Shown here: piece after piece, positions 24,060-37,637 of the stretch | Layout: every line of letters begins with the position of its first letter | Numbering within the stretch: the first letter of the stretch is position 1 | Assembly: GCA_026874595.1 (NCBI GenBank) | Contig: CM049314.1 | Span: 4,872,229-4,936,228, forward strand | DNA from: Sipunculus nudus | Lineage: Eukaryota > Annelida > Sipuncula > Golfingiida > Sipunculidae | Reading direction: 5' to 3' | Length of the DNA: 64,000 nt | Notes under the pieces: generated by a model | The model's input: the letters and a program-made list of their open reading frames with translations, nothing else | Databases searched by the model: none | Told to the model about the DNA's origin: nothing | Made by a program: the position numbers and the translations under genes

Positions 24060-26920
24060 TTCTTTATTTTTGGGACTTTGAAAGGTGCAGTCATCTGTTA
24101 ACAAGGCACAAATTGTAACAACTGGACCTAGAATCTTCTGTCTTGACATGCAGGGAGGCCCATGAAAAGTCTCTTTGGAAGCCTGAAATAATGTCTCTGT
24201 TACCCATATCCTCTCAGCTATGGGGCTCCGAATTACCCTCTAGAATAATGGAAAATTTGATGCAAAAGCTCAAGTATCTGCACAACTATTGCATTGATCA
24301 CAATAAATTTTTGCATAGATATAGATCATTGAATATTTCATCAGTTTCTGCAGACTGGTGGCGCCACCTGTATTTTTTTTTCCAACTTTTACAAATTTTT
24401 TTCTCCTTTTTTTCAGACCTGCAATGAAACTGTCATCTGTTAATAGGGCACAAATCTTAACCGCTTGACCTGGAAGGTCCATGATTAATCTTCTTGGAAA
24501 CCAGAAATCAGGTCTCTGTTACCAATATTCTTTGAGCTATGGGGCTGTGAAGTACCCCCCCCCCCCCCGTATAATTAAAATTTTGATACAAAAGCTCAAG
24601 TATCTGAATAACTACTGCATTGATCACCATGATTATGTGCATGAACATTGATCATGGGGTGTTCTATCACCTCCTGCAGACTGGTGGTGCCACCTGTAAT
24701 TTTCCATTTTTTATGATTTTTTTTTTGGTTTCTTGTTTTTTAGCTCAGCTGACTTTCAGTCATGCTGAGCTATAGCAATCACTCTTTGTCCGTTGTCCGT
24801 CTGTCTGTTAACCTGGCACAAATCGTAACCTCTGGACTTAGAATCTTGTTTCTTGAGATTCTGAGAGGTAGATAAAAAATCTCCTTGGAAACCAGAAATT
24901 AGGTCTCTGTTACCCATATCCTTCGAGCTATTGGGCCCCAAAGTACCCCCCAGAAAAGTCAAAAATTTCATACAAAAACTTCAATATCTCGTTAACTACA
25001 TCACTGATGGTCATGATTTTTGGCAAACATATTGATCATGATATGTTCCATCAGTTCCTGCAGACTGGTGGCGCCACCTATATTTTTCGATTTTTTACAA
25101 ATTTTTTTCTCTATTTTTGAGACCTTTTAAAATGTGAACATCTGTTAACAGGGCAAAAATTGTTAAGACTGGACCTAGAATCTTCATTCTTGACACAGTG
25201 AGAGACCTAAAGAAAGTACATGGAAACCAGAAATTAGGTCTCTGTTACCCAAATCCTTCGAGCTATGAGGCCCCAAAGTACCTCCCAGAATAGTCAAAAA
25301 TTTCATACAAAAACTTCAAGATCTCATTAATTACATCACTGATGGTCATGATTTTTGGCATAATTATTGATCATGAGATGTTTCATCAGTTTCTGCAGAC
25401 TGGTGGCGCCACCTGTATTTTTCGATTTTTAAGAATTGTTTTCACTATTTTTAGACCTTTAAAAATGTGAACATCTGTTAACAGGGCACAAATCGTAAAG
25501 ACTGGACCTAGAATCTTCATTCTTGACACATAGGGAGACCCATGAAAAGTCTCCATGGAAACCTGAATTTAGGTCTCTGTTACCCATATCCTTTGAGCTG
25601 TTGGGCTCCCAATTACCCCCCAGAATAATGGTAATTTGATAAAAAAAAAACTGCAACATCTCAATAACTACAACACTGATGGTCATGATTTTTGGCATAC
25701 ATATTGATCAAGAGGTGTTTCATCAGTTCCTGCAGACTGGGGGCGCCACCTGTATTTTTTTTCAAATTTTTACAATTTTTTTTCTCTATTTATGAGACCT
25801 TTAAGGATGTAGTTATCTGTCAACAGGGTACAAATTGTAAGGACTGGACCTAGAATCTTCATTCTTGACACACAGGGAGACCCATGAAAAGTCTCCATGG
25901 AACCCTGAAATTAGGTCTCTGTTACCCATATCCTTTGAGCTATGGCACTCCAAAGTACAGCTTGGAATAATGAAAAATTTGATACAAAAGCTGAAGTATC
26001 TGAACAACTAAAGCAGAGATCACCATAATTATTTGCATGGATATTGATCACGGAATGTTTCATCAGTTTCTGCAGACTGGTTTTTTTTAACGAATTTTTT
26101 TCTCTATTTTTGCGACCTTTAAAGATATGAACATCTGTTAACAGGGCACAAATGGTAACGACTGGACCTAGAATCTTCATTCTTGACACACAGAGAGACC
26201 CATGAAAAGTCCCCATGAAAAACTGAAATAAGGTCTCTGTTACCCATATCCTTTAAGCTGTATGGCTCCCAAATACCCCTAAGAATAATGAAAAATTTGA
26301 TACAAAAACTGCACTATCTCAGTAACTACAACACTGATGGTCATGATTTTTGCCATACATATTGATCATGAGATGTTCCATTAGTTTCTGCAGACTGGGT
26401 GCGCCACCTCCATTTTTTCAAATTTTTACGAATTTTTTCTCTTTTTTTGAGACCTTTTAAAGATGTGGTTATCTGTCAACAGGGTACAAATTGTAACAAC
26501 TGGACCTAGAATCTTCATTCTTGTCATGCAAGGAGGCCCATGAAAAGTGTCTGTGGAAACCTGAAATTAGGTCTCTGTTACCCATATCCTTCAAGCTATA
26601 GGACTCCGAAGTATCCCTAAGAATAATGAACAATTTGATACAAAAGCTGAAGTATCTGAACAACTTATGCAGAGATCACCATGATTCTTTGCATGCATAT
26701 TGACCATTAAGTCTTTTTATTAGTTTCTGCAGACTGGTGGAGCCACCTGCATTTTTTCTGTATTTTTGAGATATATAAATACAGACACAATCTTGGCCTG
26801 TTGGTTAATCTCTTTGATGCTTCAGTTGAATGGGTATATACTACCATTCAGATGATAAAATTTTCTTTTGCGAATCTCTTCCCAGTCAGCTGAGCATCAT
26901 GACCCATGGGTCACTTGTTA
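24060..26920 (+). repeat. Interspersed element(s) with ~335-bp tandem units
   Basis: The landmark CTGCAGACTGG occurs at 24349, 24674, 25059, 25393, 25730, 26070, 26389 and 26728, mostly 319-340 bp apart. Each unit carries 'ctgttaacagggcacaaat', 'acctagaatcttc', 'taggtctctgttacccatat', 'gatcatgag' and GGTGGCGCCACC variants. A left end (TAGCTCAGCTGACTTTCAG, from 24741) and a right end (GTCAGCTGAGCATCATGACC, to 26920) delimit an inner copy of about 2.2 kb. A poly-C run lies at 24555-24568. Copies elsewhere differ in unit number. Confidence 0.75.
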
Positions 26921-28365
26921 GACCTGCAATGAAACTGTCAACTGTTAACATGGCACAATTCCTAACCGCTGGACCTGGAATTTTCTAACTTGACATCAAA
27001 GGAGGTTCATGAATATATCTCTGTGGAAACCTGAAATAGGTCTCTGTTACAGATATTTTCCGAGCTATGGGGCTCAGAAGTACCCCTCAGATTAATTTAA
27101 ATTTGATGCTAATCCTGTTTCAAATACGTCTTAATACACTCTATGTAGTTTCAAGTTCAGCTGAGCGTCAGTGCCCATGGGCCACGTGTTAGATCTACAA
27201 ATGAAGCAGTCTTGATGTTAACAGAACACAAGCTGTAATCATTTGACCTAGAAACCTCTAACTATCATCTAGGGAGGTCCTAGGCAAATCTCTTTGGAAA
27301 CCTGCAATTAGGTCATGGTGACCTATATTCTGTAAGCTATGGGCCGAAAACAGGACTCTGAGCATCCAGACAGTCACTGTCAGACAGGGAACAAATTGTA
27401 TCCATATGGCCTTGAATATTCTATTGTGACATTCAGGGAGGCCCTATGAAAATTTCCATGGAAACTATGACTTCAGTCACAGTGACCAATTCTGCAGCCC
27501 TCAGGCCAAAAGCATAATATTGAGACCACAGACAGTCAGACAGTGCTCAAATTGTATCTGTAAGCCTAGAATCTTCTAACACAACATCCATCTAGGTTCT
27601 TGATAAACTCCTGAAACCTGAAACTAGGTCATGATGACCCATATTCTGAGAGTTATTGGACAAAAACAACTTTGAGCAACCAGGGAATCAGAAAGGTAAA
27701 AAATTGTATCTGTTTACTCTGGAATCTTTTTCCTAAAATTTCAAGGAAATCCTGGGCATATCTCATTTGAAATGTATAATTTGGCCATGGTTACCTATAT
27801 CCTGTGAGCTACTGGCCAAAAACATAATTTTGAGCACCCAGACAGGGTACATATTGTTACCTTTAGGCCTAGAAGCTTCTAACATAACATCCAAGGAGGT
27901 TTTGGGGAAATTTTCCTGGAAACTTGAAACTTTGTAATGGTAATCTATATTCAGCAAATGACATGGTGACCTATATTCAGCAAGTGACTGGCCATAAATG
28001 TGATCATGAGCACCCAGATAGTCAGGCAGGGCAAAAACGTTACTTTTGGACCTAGAACCCTTTGACCTAAGATCCTGGGGAGTTCCTTGGCAAGTCTTCT
28101 TTGATCCTGAAATTAGGTGACTTTAACTTGTATTCTGTGAGTTAAGAGCAGAAAACCTGATTCTGAGCACCCTGGGAACAGATGAGCACGAGTCTAGCAA
28201 TTTGACTTAGAAACTTCTAACTTAGCATCTAGGGAGTTCCTGGTAAAATCTTCTTGGAAAGCTTAAATAAAGTAGCTGTTACCTATTTGTTTAGGACTTT
28301 GGACAAAAAAACATAATTTTGCACTCTGTGGAAGTCATTCTACCCATTGTTCAAAGTTCCTTAAC
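26921..28365 (+). repeat. Older repeat block, ~170-bp degenerate units
   Basis: A diverged subfamily follows: 'cagacagtcagacagggnacaaattgtatc', 'ccttgaatattctaacntgacatcc', 'gaggtccttggnaaatctc', repeated at roughly 170-bp spacing through 28.3 kb. Another element-end sequence (CAGCTGAGCGTCAGTGCCCA) sits at 27159. No coding potential seen. The 28.37-29.04 kb stretch after it shows nothing recognisable. Confidence 0.5.
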
Positions 28366-29044
28366 AAATATTTTTCACCAGATCATAACATCAATAATTG
28401 ATACATGGATCAACTGTAAGCTAATTTTGTGAGCTGAAACAGCTGTAGTCCAATATATCATCAGACTGGTCCATGTTGCTAGCTATATTGAAATGTGTTG
28501 ATCCCATGAAAATCACAGCAGGCCTCGTGAGGAATGTTTCACACCTTTAGTTATTTATAGATCACAAATGACCATTGGTATCCACTATCCAGTGAATATT
28601 ATAACATAGACTAGTCCAGTTTTCACTTAACTTGAAAAACCAAACCCTTAACTAAGCTCAAACCAGTAAATAAAGCTTGCAGGTAAAGTGTGTACACAGA
28701 GATGCACAGAGCTGAAATCATTGATACTGCTTGCTTCCATTAAAAAGAAGACTGGCACAGAATTTATGTCAGCTTTAGACTGACTGTGAATGAGACATAC
28801 ATAGACTGGTACCCAGTACAGTTATGGCAGTCTAGTCACAATTTACCTGTAAGTAATATTTTCTAGTTTCCTGCAGGTCTAGAGTAAAGGGTTGGAGAAT
28901 ACTTGTGAAATTGGAAACTGTTTAAGCTAATTTTTTACTTATAGGGGTTCAATATGTCATCTGTGCCAGTGATTATAAACAAGACAGAGACAACCCCTCT
29001 TGTCCCAATCTATCTGTATAAAGAGGTACACTTCACATGTTACC

Positions 29045-29472
29045 CATCTTCACACAACCAAGTCTGCGAGATGACCATGCACTCACAGACCTTGAATCAA
29101 TGACCCTCTCTGGCATCTGTTTCATGAATAATGAACAAGATTGCAAGTGTTTAGGCCGAATTCACAATTGTTAACCACTACATCCAATAGAATGTAAGCA
29201 CTACACTGTTCAAACGGCATCTGAACAAGGACACTGATGCCAGAAAGGAGACAGGCTGATTTGATTGGTCAGTTTGTTGATGCCTTCCCAGCAATGCTAA
29301 ATCTTTGATCAAAACATTGCACCAGACATCTGTGTGAAATGGGTGTACGTGAGCAGTTTGATTGGTTCAGTTACCTTGTTGATTGTTCATGAAACAGATG
29401 CCAGAGATTGAAGTGGAATATCAGGTTCTGGAGTGCATGGTCATGTCACAGACTTGGTTGTTTGAAGATGAT
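29045..29472. mobile_element. Foldback (inverted-repeat) element just upstream of gene 1 terminal exon
   Basis: The left arm (29045-29137: CATCTTCACACAACCAAGTC, GACCATGCACTC, CTGGCATCTGTTTCATGAA) is an imperfect reverse complement of the right arm (29392-29472: TTCATGAAACAGATGCCAG, GAGTGCATGGTC, GACTTGGTTGTTTGAAGATG). The arms are ~80-95 bp and the loop ~255 bp, with no long ORF. It resembles a MITE or foldback element. It ends about 70 bp before the acceptor of exon 4. Confidence 0.65.
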
Positions 29473-29543
29473 ATTACCTTGAATTGTAAAAGAAAGCCTA
29501 CTTCAAGATCCATGCATATCCTAATGCTGTAATTTATTTACAG

Positions 29544-29644
29544 ATGTGATGATTGTTGAAGATATCCGCCCCCCTGAAGACTTGGTGAGGAAAGCACGTG
29601 CACTAGGGCTTCCAGATACGTTTTACAATTATCTCAAGAATTAG
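29544..29644 (+). CDS. Gene 1, exon 4 (terminal): KAR-LPDTFYNYL module
   Basis: The acceptor is gctgtaatttatttacag|AT. The G of exon 3 plus AT gives Asp, then VMIVEDIRPPEDLVRKAR, ALGLPDTFYNYLKN and TAG at 29642-29644. The module is conserved in genes 2 and 3, with invariant I-V, P, D-L, K-A-R, L, L-P-D, F-Y-N-Y-L in the three copies. The start (VMIVEDI) is a beta-branched hydrophobic stretch next to acidic residues, again SUMO-interaction-like by pattern. The rest would form a short amphipathic helix ending in an aromatic-rich tail. This places the end of gene 1 at residue ~625 of the visible part. I know no named family with this tail. Confidence 0.82.
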
Positions 29645-30632
29645 TTCAGTTACCACAAGGTAGCACTACATACTGGAGCCTTGAAAACTAGTCTGATGAA
29701 AGTCCACCAGAGAAATTCAAAGCAGCAGAACTATCCAGCAGTGATGTTACCACAAACACAGAGAGTAAAGTAACCAAAGACAAAGTAAACATGTTGTAAC
29801 CTGATTGAAAATTACAAAAGTTATATTATTTTAAAGATGTAGGTAAATTTGTAGGATGAAAATTCAGCAACACATCAGTTTTTTTTAGCTAGACAAAGTT
29901 ATTGAAAGGTCCATCTGAATTTGGAATAATTGTTGCTATTAAGCCTCAAACTGATCATACTGCTAGACCTTGTGCAAGTGCTATAGCTAAAGAAATTTAC
30001 AGTCACTATGGCTACTTTACAGGCACTAATTAAAGCTGCTTTTCAGGCTGGGACCCTACCAACTTATTTATGTGCCATGAGGTGTATGGTTTTCACCAGG
30101 GTTACTTTATATAGTGTCTCAAAGGATGGATAGAGACTTTTCACCTAAGTTCACTAGTCACCAGTCACTGTACCCTGAGCCTTTGGGTGAGGAGACCGGA
30201 AGAGTTTCTGACTGGCTGACAAGTTTGAGAGTTCACTTGTCATAAGGAGGTTTTGGGGTTAGTCCTCCAGTGATGGAAGGGTTGCCTGGCTTTTTTTCAA
30301 AATAACAAATAATGGTCCATTCTCTTCCAACACATATAATGTAACATGATTTATATTGCTGTTCCTTGAATCAGAGAGTGAATCACCAGCTAGACGTGTA
30401 TTCTGTGTGTACTGCTTGCACAAACATTAGATAATTATGAATTACATAAACATAATATTCTTTCAAACATTGGTTTCAAACCATTTCATGCAAAGCTTAT
30501 CCCTTAAATTCGTTTTATTGTGGCATGAATCAGTACATATACACAGGCATACCATTTAAAAATGTTATTGATAATCGGCAAATTTAAGTTAAAAACAAAA
30601 ACCAGGAATGCTAAGATGCAACAGGATGTGTT
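29645..30632 (+). other. Gene 1 3' flank / UTR
   Basis: Mostly non-repetitive sequence. No AATAAA follows closely; ATTAAA-like hexamers occur (for example near 30030), so the polyadenylation site is not assigned. No other gene is seen. Confidence 0.35.
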
Positions 30633-33600
30633 ATTAGCTCAGTTGACTTTCGGAGGTCCATGAAAAATCTTTTGAAAACCTGAAATTAGCTATCTATTAC
30701 CCATATCCTTTGAGCTATGGGGCTCAGAAGAACCCACCTTGAATAATAAAAAAATTGATACAAAAGCTCCAAATTCCGCATAATGTTAGATGTCCCCAAG
30801 ATCCCCTACCAAGCCGAAAACTGGGTCTTTGCGACTTTGTTCCTTTGAGAAATTTTTTATTAAAAACCTATTTTCACATTCAAGACCACCTAATTTCAAA
30901 ACCACTCATCTGTTTTTCCTCATATTTACCATAAATATTCCCCTATATAGTTCCTCTGTACATGCCAGAAATTAGGTCTGTGTTGTATAATTCAAAAAAG
31001 TTATGGGCCCAAACATAATGCATTTTGTAAAAAATCAGGAAAGATATTTGATCACTTAACACAAAACATGTTAAAGCTAAGGACTTTTTTTCCAGTAATA
31101 TAACTATAATTAATCAAAATTAAATTGTATACCCAAAATTAGATCAAAACCTTTAATTTTTTTTTAAATATTAGCAAAAGTAAAAAATTAGTACCTTAAT
31201 TTTTGCCCAATTTTGGCCACAGCACGTTTTTTCCTGTAAGTACTGTGGATTTAATTTTCACAGCATGTACACATAAGGATTTAACATGTTAAAATCTGAA
31301 ATTTGAAAATAAAAGCTGCAAAATTAGGCTAGTTATTGAATTTTTTGGAGGCTCTTGTTGTGTTCCCTTACATTGTCAAGCAGTCCACTTTGGTCACTTC
31401 AGGTCATTCAGTGCAGCACTCTCTGCTCCCCAGGCTGTTGTTATGTAATCCCATCACTAGGGCAAGCCCTCTCTCCAATAAGCTGAGCTCGATCAGGCTG
31501 TCTGCAGTTAATACCACAGGGAGCCTTTTTCTCTCCCCCCCCCCCACCCCATTCTGTTGACAGACCTGTACTATGAACTAGATGAATCTTATAATTAACA
31601 TTTTTTTCAGCAACAAGCAGTAACAACAAAGACCCCTCCCCCCACCCACCCCTTCATTACACAGGACTTATAAACAAGATGAATCTTATAATTTTAATGT
31701 TAAATAAATTCTTTCTGTTGAGACTAGGATAGTTTTTATTTTTAGCTCAGCTGACTATAAGTCATCTGAGCTATAGTCGTGGTCCTTTGTCCGTCGTCCG
31801 GCCGTCTGGCTGTCCGTCCGTTAACAGGGCACATTTTTAAAACGGTTGGACTTACGATTCCAAAATTTTGGATACCATTAGATGTTCCCAAAATCTCCTA
31901 CCATACCAAAGATTGGGTCATTAGGACTTTGTTCCTTCGAGATATTAAGGAAAAACCCCGTTTTCCATAAAAAAAGCCATTGTTACACTTCAAGGCTGCC
32001 TAATATCAAAATGACTGATCTGTTTTTGATCATATTTAGTATTCACATTCTTTCATAGATTTTCTATGAACATACAAAAAATTAGGTCAGTGTTGGGTAT
32101 TATTTTGAAGTTATGGGCCAAAATATAATGGAATTTTAAAAAAATCAGGAAATATATTTACTCACCTAACATAAGAATTGCTAAAGCTTGAGACTTTTTT
32201 TCAGGAATATAACTTTATTTGATCAAGATTCAATTGTTTACCCAAAATTAGATCTGAATTTTGCAAATTTTTCAAGTTATTAGCATAAATAAAAAATCAA
32301 TACCTTAAATTTTGTCCAAATTTGGTAATGGCACTTTTTCCCTGTTAGCACTTTTGATTTAATTTTCACAGCATATATACATAAGGATTTAATCTTTTAA
32401 AATCTGAAATTTCAAAGGAATTATAAGTATACATGAAAAGCCAAAAGAATGAAAAAAAAATATGCAGTTACTAATATTTTCCAAAATTCAGCAGAGCAAT
32501 GTGACCCATGGGTCCCTTGTTTTCTCTATTTATGAGACCAAAGATGTTGTCATCTATTAACAGGGCTCAAAACTTAACCATTGTACCTAGAAACTTCTTT
32601 CTTTACATTCAGGGAGGTCCATGAAAATTTACTTTGGAAACCTGAAACCATGTCTCGGTTACCCATATCCTCCCAGCTATGGGGCTTTGAAGTACTCCCC
32701 AGAACAATTAAAATTTGATACAAAAGCTCCAGTGTCTGAACAACTAGTGCATTGATCACCATGGTTCTTTGCATGCATATTGATCATGGAGTGTTTCATC
32801 AGTTCCTGCAGGCTGATGGCGCCACCTGTTTTTTCTTCAATTTTTTTCACATTTTTTTTTTTCTTTGAGACCTTCTAAGATGGAATCGTCCGTTAACAGG
32901 GCAAAAATCTTAAAAGTTTGACGTAGAATCTTCTAACTGTACATCCAGGGAGGTCCATGAAGAATCTCCTTGGAAACCTGAAATAAGATCACTTTTGCCC
33001 ATATCCTCTGAGCAATGGGAACTGAAGTAACAGAACAGAAATAATTAAAAATTTGATTCAAAAGCTCCAGTATCTGAACCACTTATGCACTGATCAACAT
33101 GATTCTTTGTATGCAGTTTGCTCATGGAGTGTTCCATCAGTTCTTGCAGACTAGTGGCGCAACCTGGACTTTTTCCCAAATGTTTACACAATTTTTTGTC
33201 TATTTTTAAGACCTTTAGAGGTGTGGTTGTCTGTTAACAGGGCACAAATCATAACCATTGGACCTAGGATCTTCTAACTTGACATCCAGGGAGGTCCAAG
33301 TAAAATCTTCATGGAAACCTGAAATTAGGTCTCTGTTAGTCATATCCTTTGAGCTTTAGGGCTTTTAAGTACCCTAAGTATAATTTAAAAATTTATACAA
33401 AACCTCAAGTTTCTGAACAGTTAATGCATTCATCACCATGATTCTTTGCATGCACATTCATCATGGAGTGTTTCATCAGTTCCTGCAGACTGGTGGTGCA
33501 ACCCGCATTTTTAGCTCAGCTGACTGAAAGTCATCTGAGCTTTAGTGATCACTCTTTGTCCGTCATCCGTCTGTCTCTCTGTCCGTAGGTCTGTCTGTCC

Positions 33601-34870
33601 GTTAACAGGGCACAAATTGTAACCGTTGGTCCTAGAATCTTCTAACTTGACATCAAGGAAGTTCTTTGAAAAATATCCTTGGAAACCTGAAATTAGGTCT
33701 GTTACCTATATTCTATATAATAATTGAAAATTTGATATCAAAGTAGTGCACAAATCATAACGTTGGACCAAGAATCTTCTAGATTGACATCCTGAGAATT
33801 CCTCAAAAGTTCTCCCCAGAAACCTGAAAATGTGTCACTTTGACCTATATTCTCAGAGTTTCAGGGTATGTTTGAGCACCCCAGAAAAAATGCAAAATAC
33901 ACACAAATTGCCAAATTCCTCAGGAAAGGCAGGTTGGATTGTCATCAAATTAGGTGTGCTTATGGGTCTTGATGAACTTGAGCTTATATGCATGAATGGT
34001 GATGCCACCTACAATATCTTAATTAGTTGGATGTGCACAGGACATATGGACATATTGTCAACATGTCAGTCAGCTGAGCGTCATGACCCATGAGTCACTT
34101 GTTATTTTAATTTTCATGCATTTTTTTTTTATTTTTACTTTGAGACCTTCAAAGATGTGGTCGTCTGTTTAATGTAACCATTGCACCTAGATCCTTTAAC
34201 TTAACATCCATGGAAGTCCATGAAAAATCACATTGGAAACCTGAAATTAGGTCTGTGTTACCCATATCCTCCGAGCTATCCTTCAGTTGAAGAGGGATTA
34301 CCACCAACAAAATTTTGACATTCAGATGATAACATTCCTCATGTGAATGTCTTCCTAGTTTTACTCTTCCAGCATTCTCCCTTCTATATTTGAGACAACA
34401 AATGAAAGCTATATATCAGTTGATCGACTGTGGTTTCATCTGGTGTTCTGAAAGTTCATATGATTATTGATAATGACTATTTCTATCAGTTACTGAAGAC
34501 TGCTGGCGCTACCTGTACCCTTTCCTTCAGCTGAAAAAAAAAATCCTTGCAAACTTCAAATAAGGTCATGGTGATATATATTCTGCAAGCTGTGTTCTGG
34601 TAACATCAGTTTCACTGTTTGAACCTGTAGCAAATCTTCAGTCATGCCTAGTATCACTATTTTACCCTGAACCTTCAAGTAATGTGCTTTATGCGTACAA
34701 ATCTTCCTGTCCCTCCCCAAAATTTGAACAAAATTAACAATCATTTTCTTTTTAATAAGACAACAGTTTTAAAAATTAGGCCATTATCTCATGCTTGTCA
34801 GCTGAGTGGCATGGCCCATGGTTCACATGTATCACCTGGTTTTGGGCTAATCTGGCTTCTTGTTAGCTGA
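30633..34870 (+). repeat. Nested interspersed repeats between genes 1 and 2
   Basis: At least three layers are visible. A copy begins near 30633. An element runs from 31744 (AGCTCAGCTGACTATAAG) to 32520 (GACCCATGGGTCCCTTG). A ~335-bp-unit element from 32521 is interrupted at 33512 by another complete copy (33513 AGCTCAGCTGACTGAAAG to about 34103 GTCACTTGTTA), after which the host unit text resumes (ttttcatgca). A poly-C run is at 31537-31551. No gene is supported. Confidence 0.65.
33513..34103 (+). mobile_element. Short (~590 bp) nested copy of the AGCTCAGCTGAC element
   Basis: Left end AGCTCAGCTGACTGAAAGTC with an 'AGTCATCTGAGCT' hairpin partner, then 'tttgtccgtc' tracts. The right end is GTCAGCTGAGCGTCATGACC at 34067. 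It splits a pre-existing repeat unit, which shows recent relative mobility. Mechanism and superfamily are not established. Confidence 0.5.
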
Positions 34871-37637
34871 GCTCTAGCTGTCACCCACCGTCTGCCTTCT
34901 GTCTTCAGGCTTCTGTAAGCAAGTCACAATTTACAACCACTTAGGCCCCCCAATAAAAGTTTTTATTCGCCCTTTTTTGTATGTTTCGATAAAAATGTCA
35001 TATGATAAGGGAAAAGCATGATAATAACAGGTAAAAGCACTAGATGACAAAGGAAATCTGATAAAAATTGTATTATTTCATCTTCTTGAAAGGAATGTCC
35101 AAGAACCTGGAGCTTAAAATTGGCAAGTTTCTATTGAATATCAAATATTTCTGATTCAGGGGGTTAAAATTGACGTGTGTAGTACATGAGAACCACATCT
35201 TGATTTTCTTTTACTAAAAGCTCAGACCTACAATAGGCTTCATTACCACACATCATTAAGATTTATATTTAAAAACATATTTTTCTGAAGAAATAAGGTC
35301 AGATGGCTTTGAGATTGAACAGAGACTGCCATGTTTATCATTTGATGGGTTTGTCAGCAGATGATATGCAAAGTGGCCATTTACCAAGTAAAATCATGAA
35401 AAAAAATACTTTAAAAAATCTTACTGAACCACTTTTTAAAATAATTTAAATACTTTTTCCTTTAGTTTAGTATTTTAAGTGATGGTAATAGCAAGGACAA
35501 TTAAAATATTCATTGATCTAGCTATTAACTAATCAGAGCATGTTTCAATAGAAGTTTCCTATACCGCTACACATGTCATCGGTAATAAACTCTATGCACA
35601 TTTATCCTGATGAACATTCATTCAATATATAATTGTATTTTTGGTGGTACCTTGTTAACTTGCAGTTACCAGATATGACCAGCAGGATACACAATTAGCC
35701 TGGCCATTTAAATGTTTGACATTTAATAACAAGTATGACGGTGTGTGTGACATCCTTTGTCACTTTAATCATATTGCCATGGTTTTCATAAAATTCAGTC
35801 ATTTTAAAGTAAATTAGAGGACAAATGAGAGGTTATATAACTAAGTATAGAAACCATGAATGCTGAAAATGTTTACTTTTAACCTTTTTTTTGGTTTTAT
35901 GAAAAGGTTTCAGAGCTATTACACAGTTTGTTAAACACCAGCAGTAATTATTTTTATATATGATATTAATTTTATTTAGTTTTATATTTCTTTATAATGT
36001 TTTATAAACAAAAAATGTTGTGTACATGTTTAATAATCTTAACGAAATTCTGTAAAACTTATTTATCATGATTATTTTCAGATTTTAAATAGAATTTATA
36101 ATTTTTGCTTGATGATGGATAATTTATAGATTTCCTTTATGGCATAGTCCGTTTATTCTTGTTTTCAATCAGCATTATGGCATGAAGCAAGTATAAAATA
36201 TCTCCAAAGAATTTTGGGAGTTAATTTATGCATATCCATATGATATTTCTCCATTGTTAACTATATAGACCACGCTTTTATAATATTTATTAATTGTTGT
36301 GATCTGAGAGAGTTCAACAGTTTAATGAGAGAAAGAGCTTTGTATCTTATTTCTTTGGGGATTACTATTTGAATTTCTTGAGGCATTTACTGAACAAAAT
36401 TGGATGCTGGTACATAAATTCAAATTTGCGGAGAGGCCACTTTTTTGCACTGTCCTATACATGTTTTCAGAAGAAGAATTTAAAGCACTTATGTGTATTG
36501 CCTTCACATATTAAAGTTATATCTTATTTTGAAAAAAAAAATGTCAGTTTCAAATCATTATTGTTGACTTGCATTGGTTTCAGTTGTACATTAACGTATA
36601 TAAATACGTGCATTTACTTAGAAATCTCTTTGTTTCAACTAAACATTATCAGTGTCATACCTTCCTTCCGATGTATCGGTATTCCAACTCACTTTGAGCA
36701 TCATACATCACAAGTACTTTTAATTTATTTGCGTTGGATTTTTATTTAATACCTGAAGCAGCATTCAAAACGACTTATTGACCCAGTATTTGTGTATAAC
36801 AAATGCTTTACCCCTTCCCCATTGTTGTTACGACGCATAAAAGGGTAAAGGCAGTGATATTTATATATCTCGTGATAGAGACTGCTGTTATTTTGAAGGG
36901 GGGCATGTTTTTATATTCATTATTTTTCCTTAATTACGTATGACAGGTTTTGGCAGGTTCGCCTAACGATATGGAAACCATTTCACAATATCCTATATGG
37001 CTCGAGAGCATTACCATGCTGAGTATAGAATGTTGATATCTAGTGTTAGGCCTATTTCATTTTTATTTGGACATTGATTATATGAATGGAACTTAAATTA
37101 CGATGCAAATCATTTATTCATTTATCTAATATGCTATACATATATGTAAAATGAATAAAGGAGACTTTTTACATTTCTATTACATGTATCGGAGTTGTTT
37201 GTTTACGTGCCATTCCAACTTCCAGTACCGTCAGTGTACACAAATGCATAGACCAGTCTGTGACTTTATTCCTTCATGATAAGTAATAAAACCACTAGAA
37301 TAAATAGAGGAGAAGAATTATGAGACTGGACCAATATCCCGTAACGGCTAAATTAGCGACATCTATTGCCGACGACTAACACTGGTTGTTCGGGTGGGAA
37401 ACATAGATAGATAATCATAATATCTAGAGTTATTGCCAGTTTTACATGTAATAATATCAAATATCTGTAATGATGAAAATTTTTGATTGATTCCTGTGGT
37501 AGCCCCATCAATGCTGCCAAACAATGACAAGCGAATTGTCCATTTGTTTTTCCCAGCATCATGTTGCCATCAATTTGCCGCTGCTGGCCATACTGCAAGT
37601 ATGTCGACCACCCAGTAACCTTGCTTCTCCCATTTTT
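34871..37637 (+). other. AT-rich intergenic stretch, no gene seen
   Basis: Apart from the dispersed repeat at 34960-35215, nothing is recognised. A 126-codon open frame at 36369-36749 is AT-driven, lacks family features and is not annotated as a gene. Confidence 0.4.
34960..35215 (+). repeat. Dispersed repeat, copy 1 (partner at 56934)
   Basis: It shares with 56934-57155 the strings TTTTTTGTATGTTTCGATAA, ACAGGTAAAAGCACTA, ACAAAGGAAATCT and AAAATTGACG, in the same order and orientation. It is about 220-250 bp with no coding content. Confidence 0.6.

Noticed and set aside
23658..24101. 147-codon ORF
   Set aside because: Its first part lies in the 278-bp repeat units and the rest shows no gene features.
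29690..29720. CTGATGA...GAAA string as a second hammerhead candidate
   Set aside because: The intervening bases do not form a stem II hairpin.
36369..36749. 126-codon ORF in AT-rich DNA
   Set aside because: Composition-driven, with no motif or homologous exon pattern.
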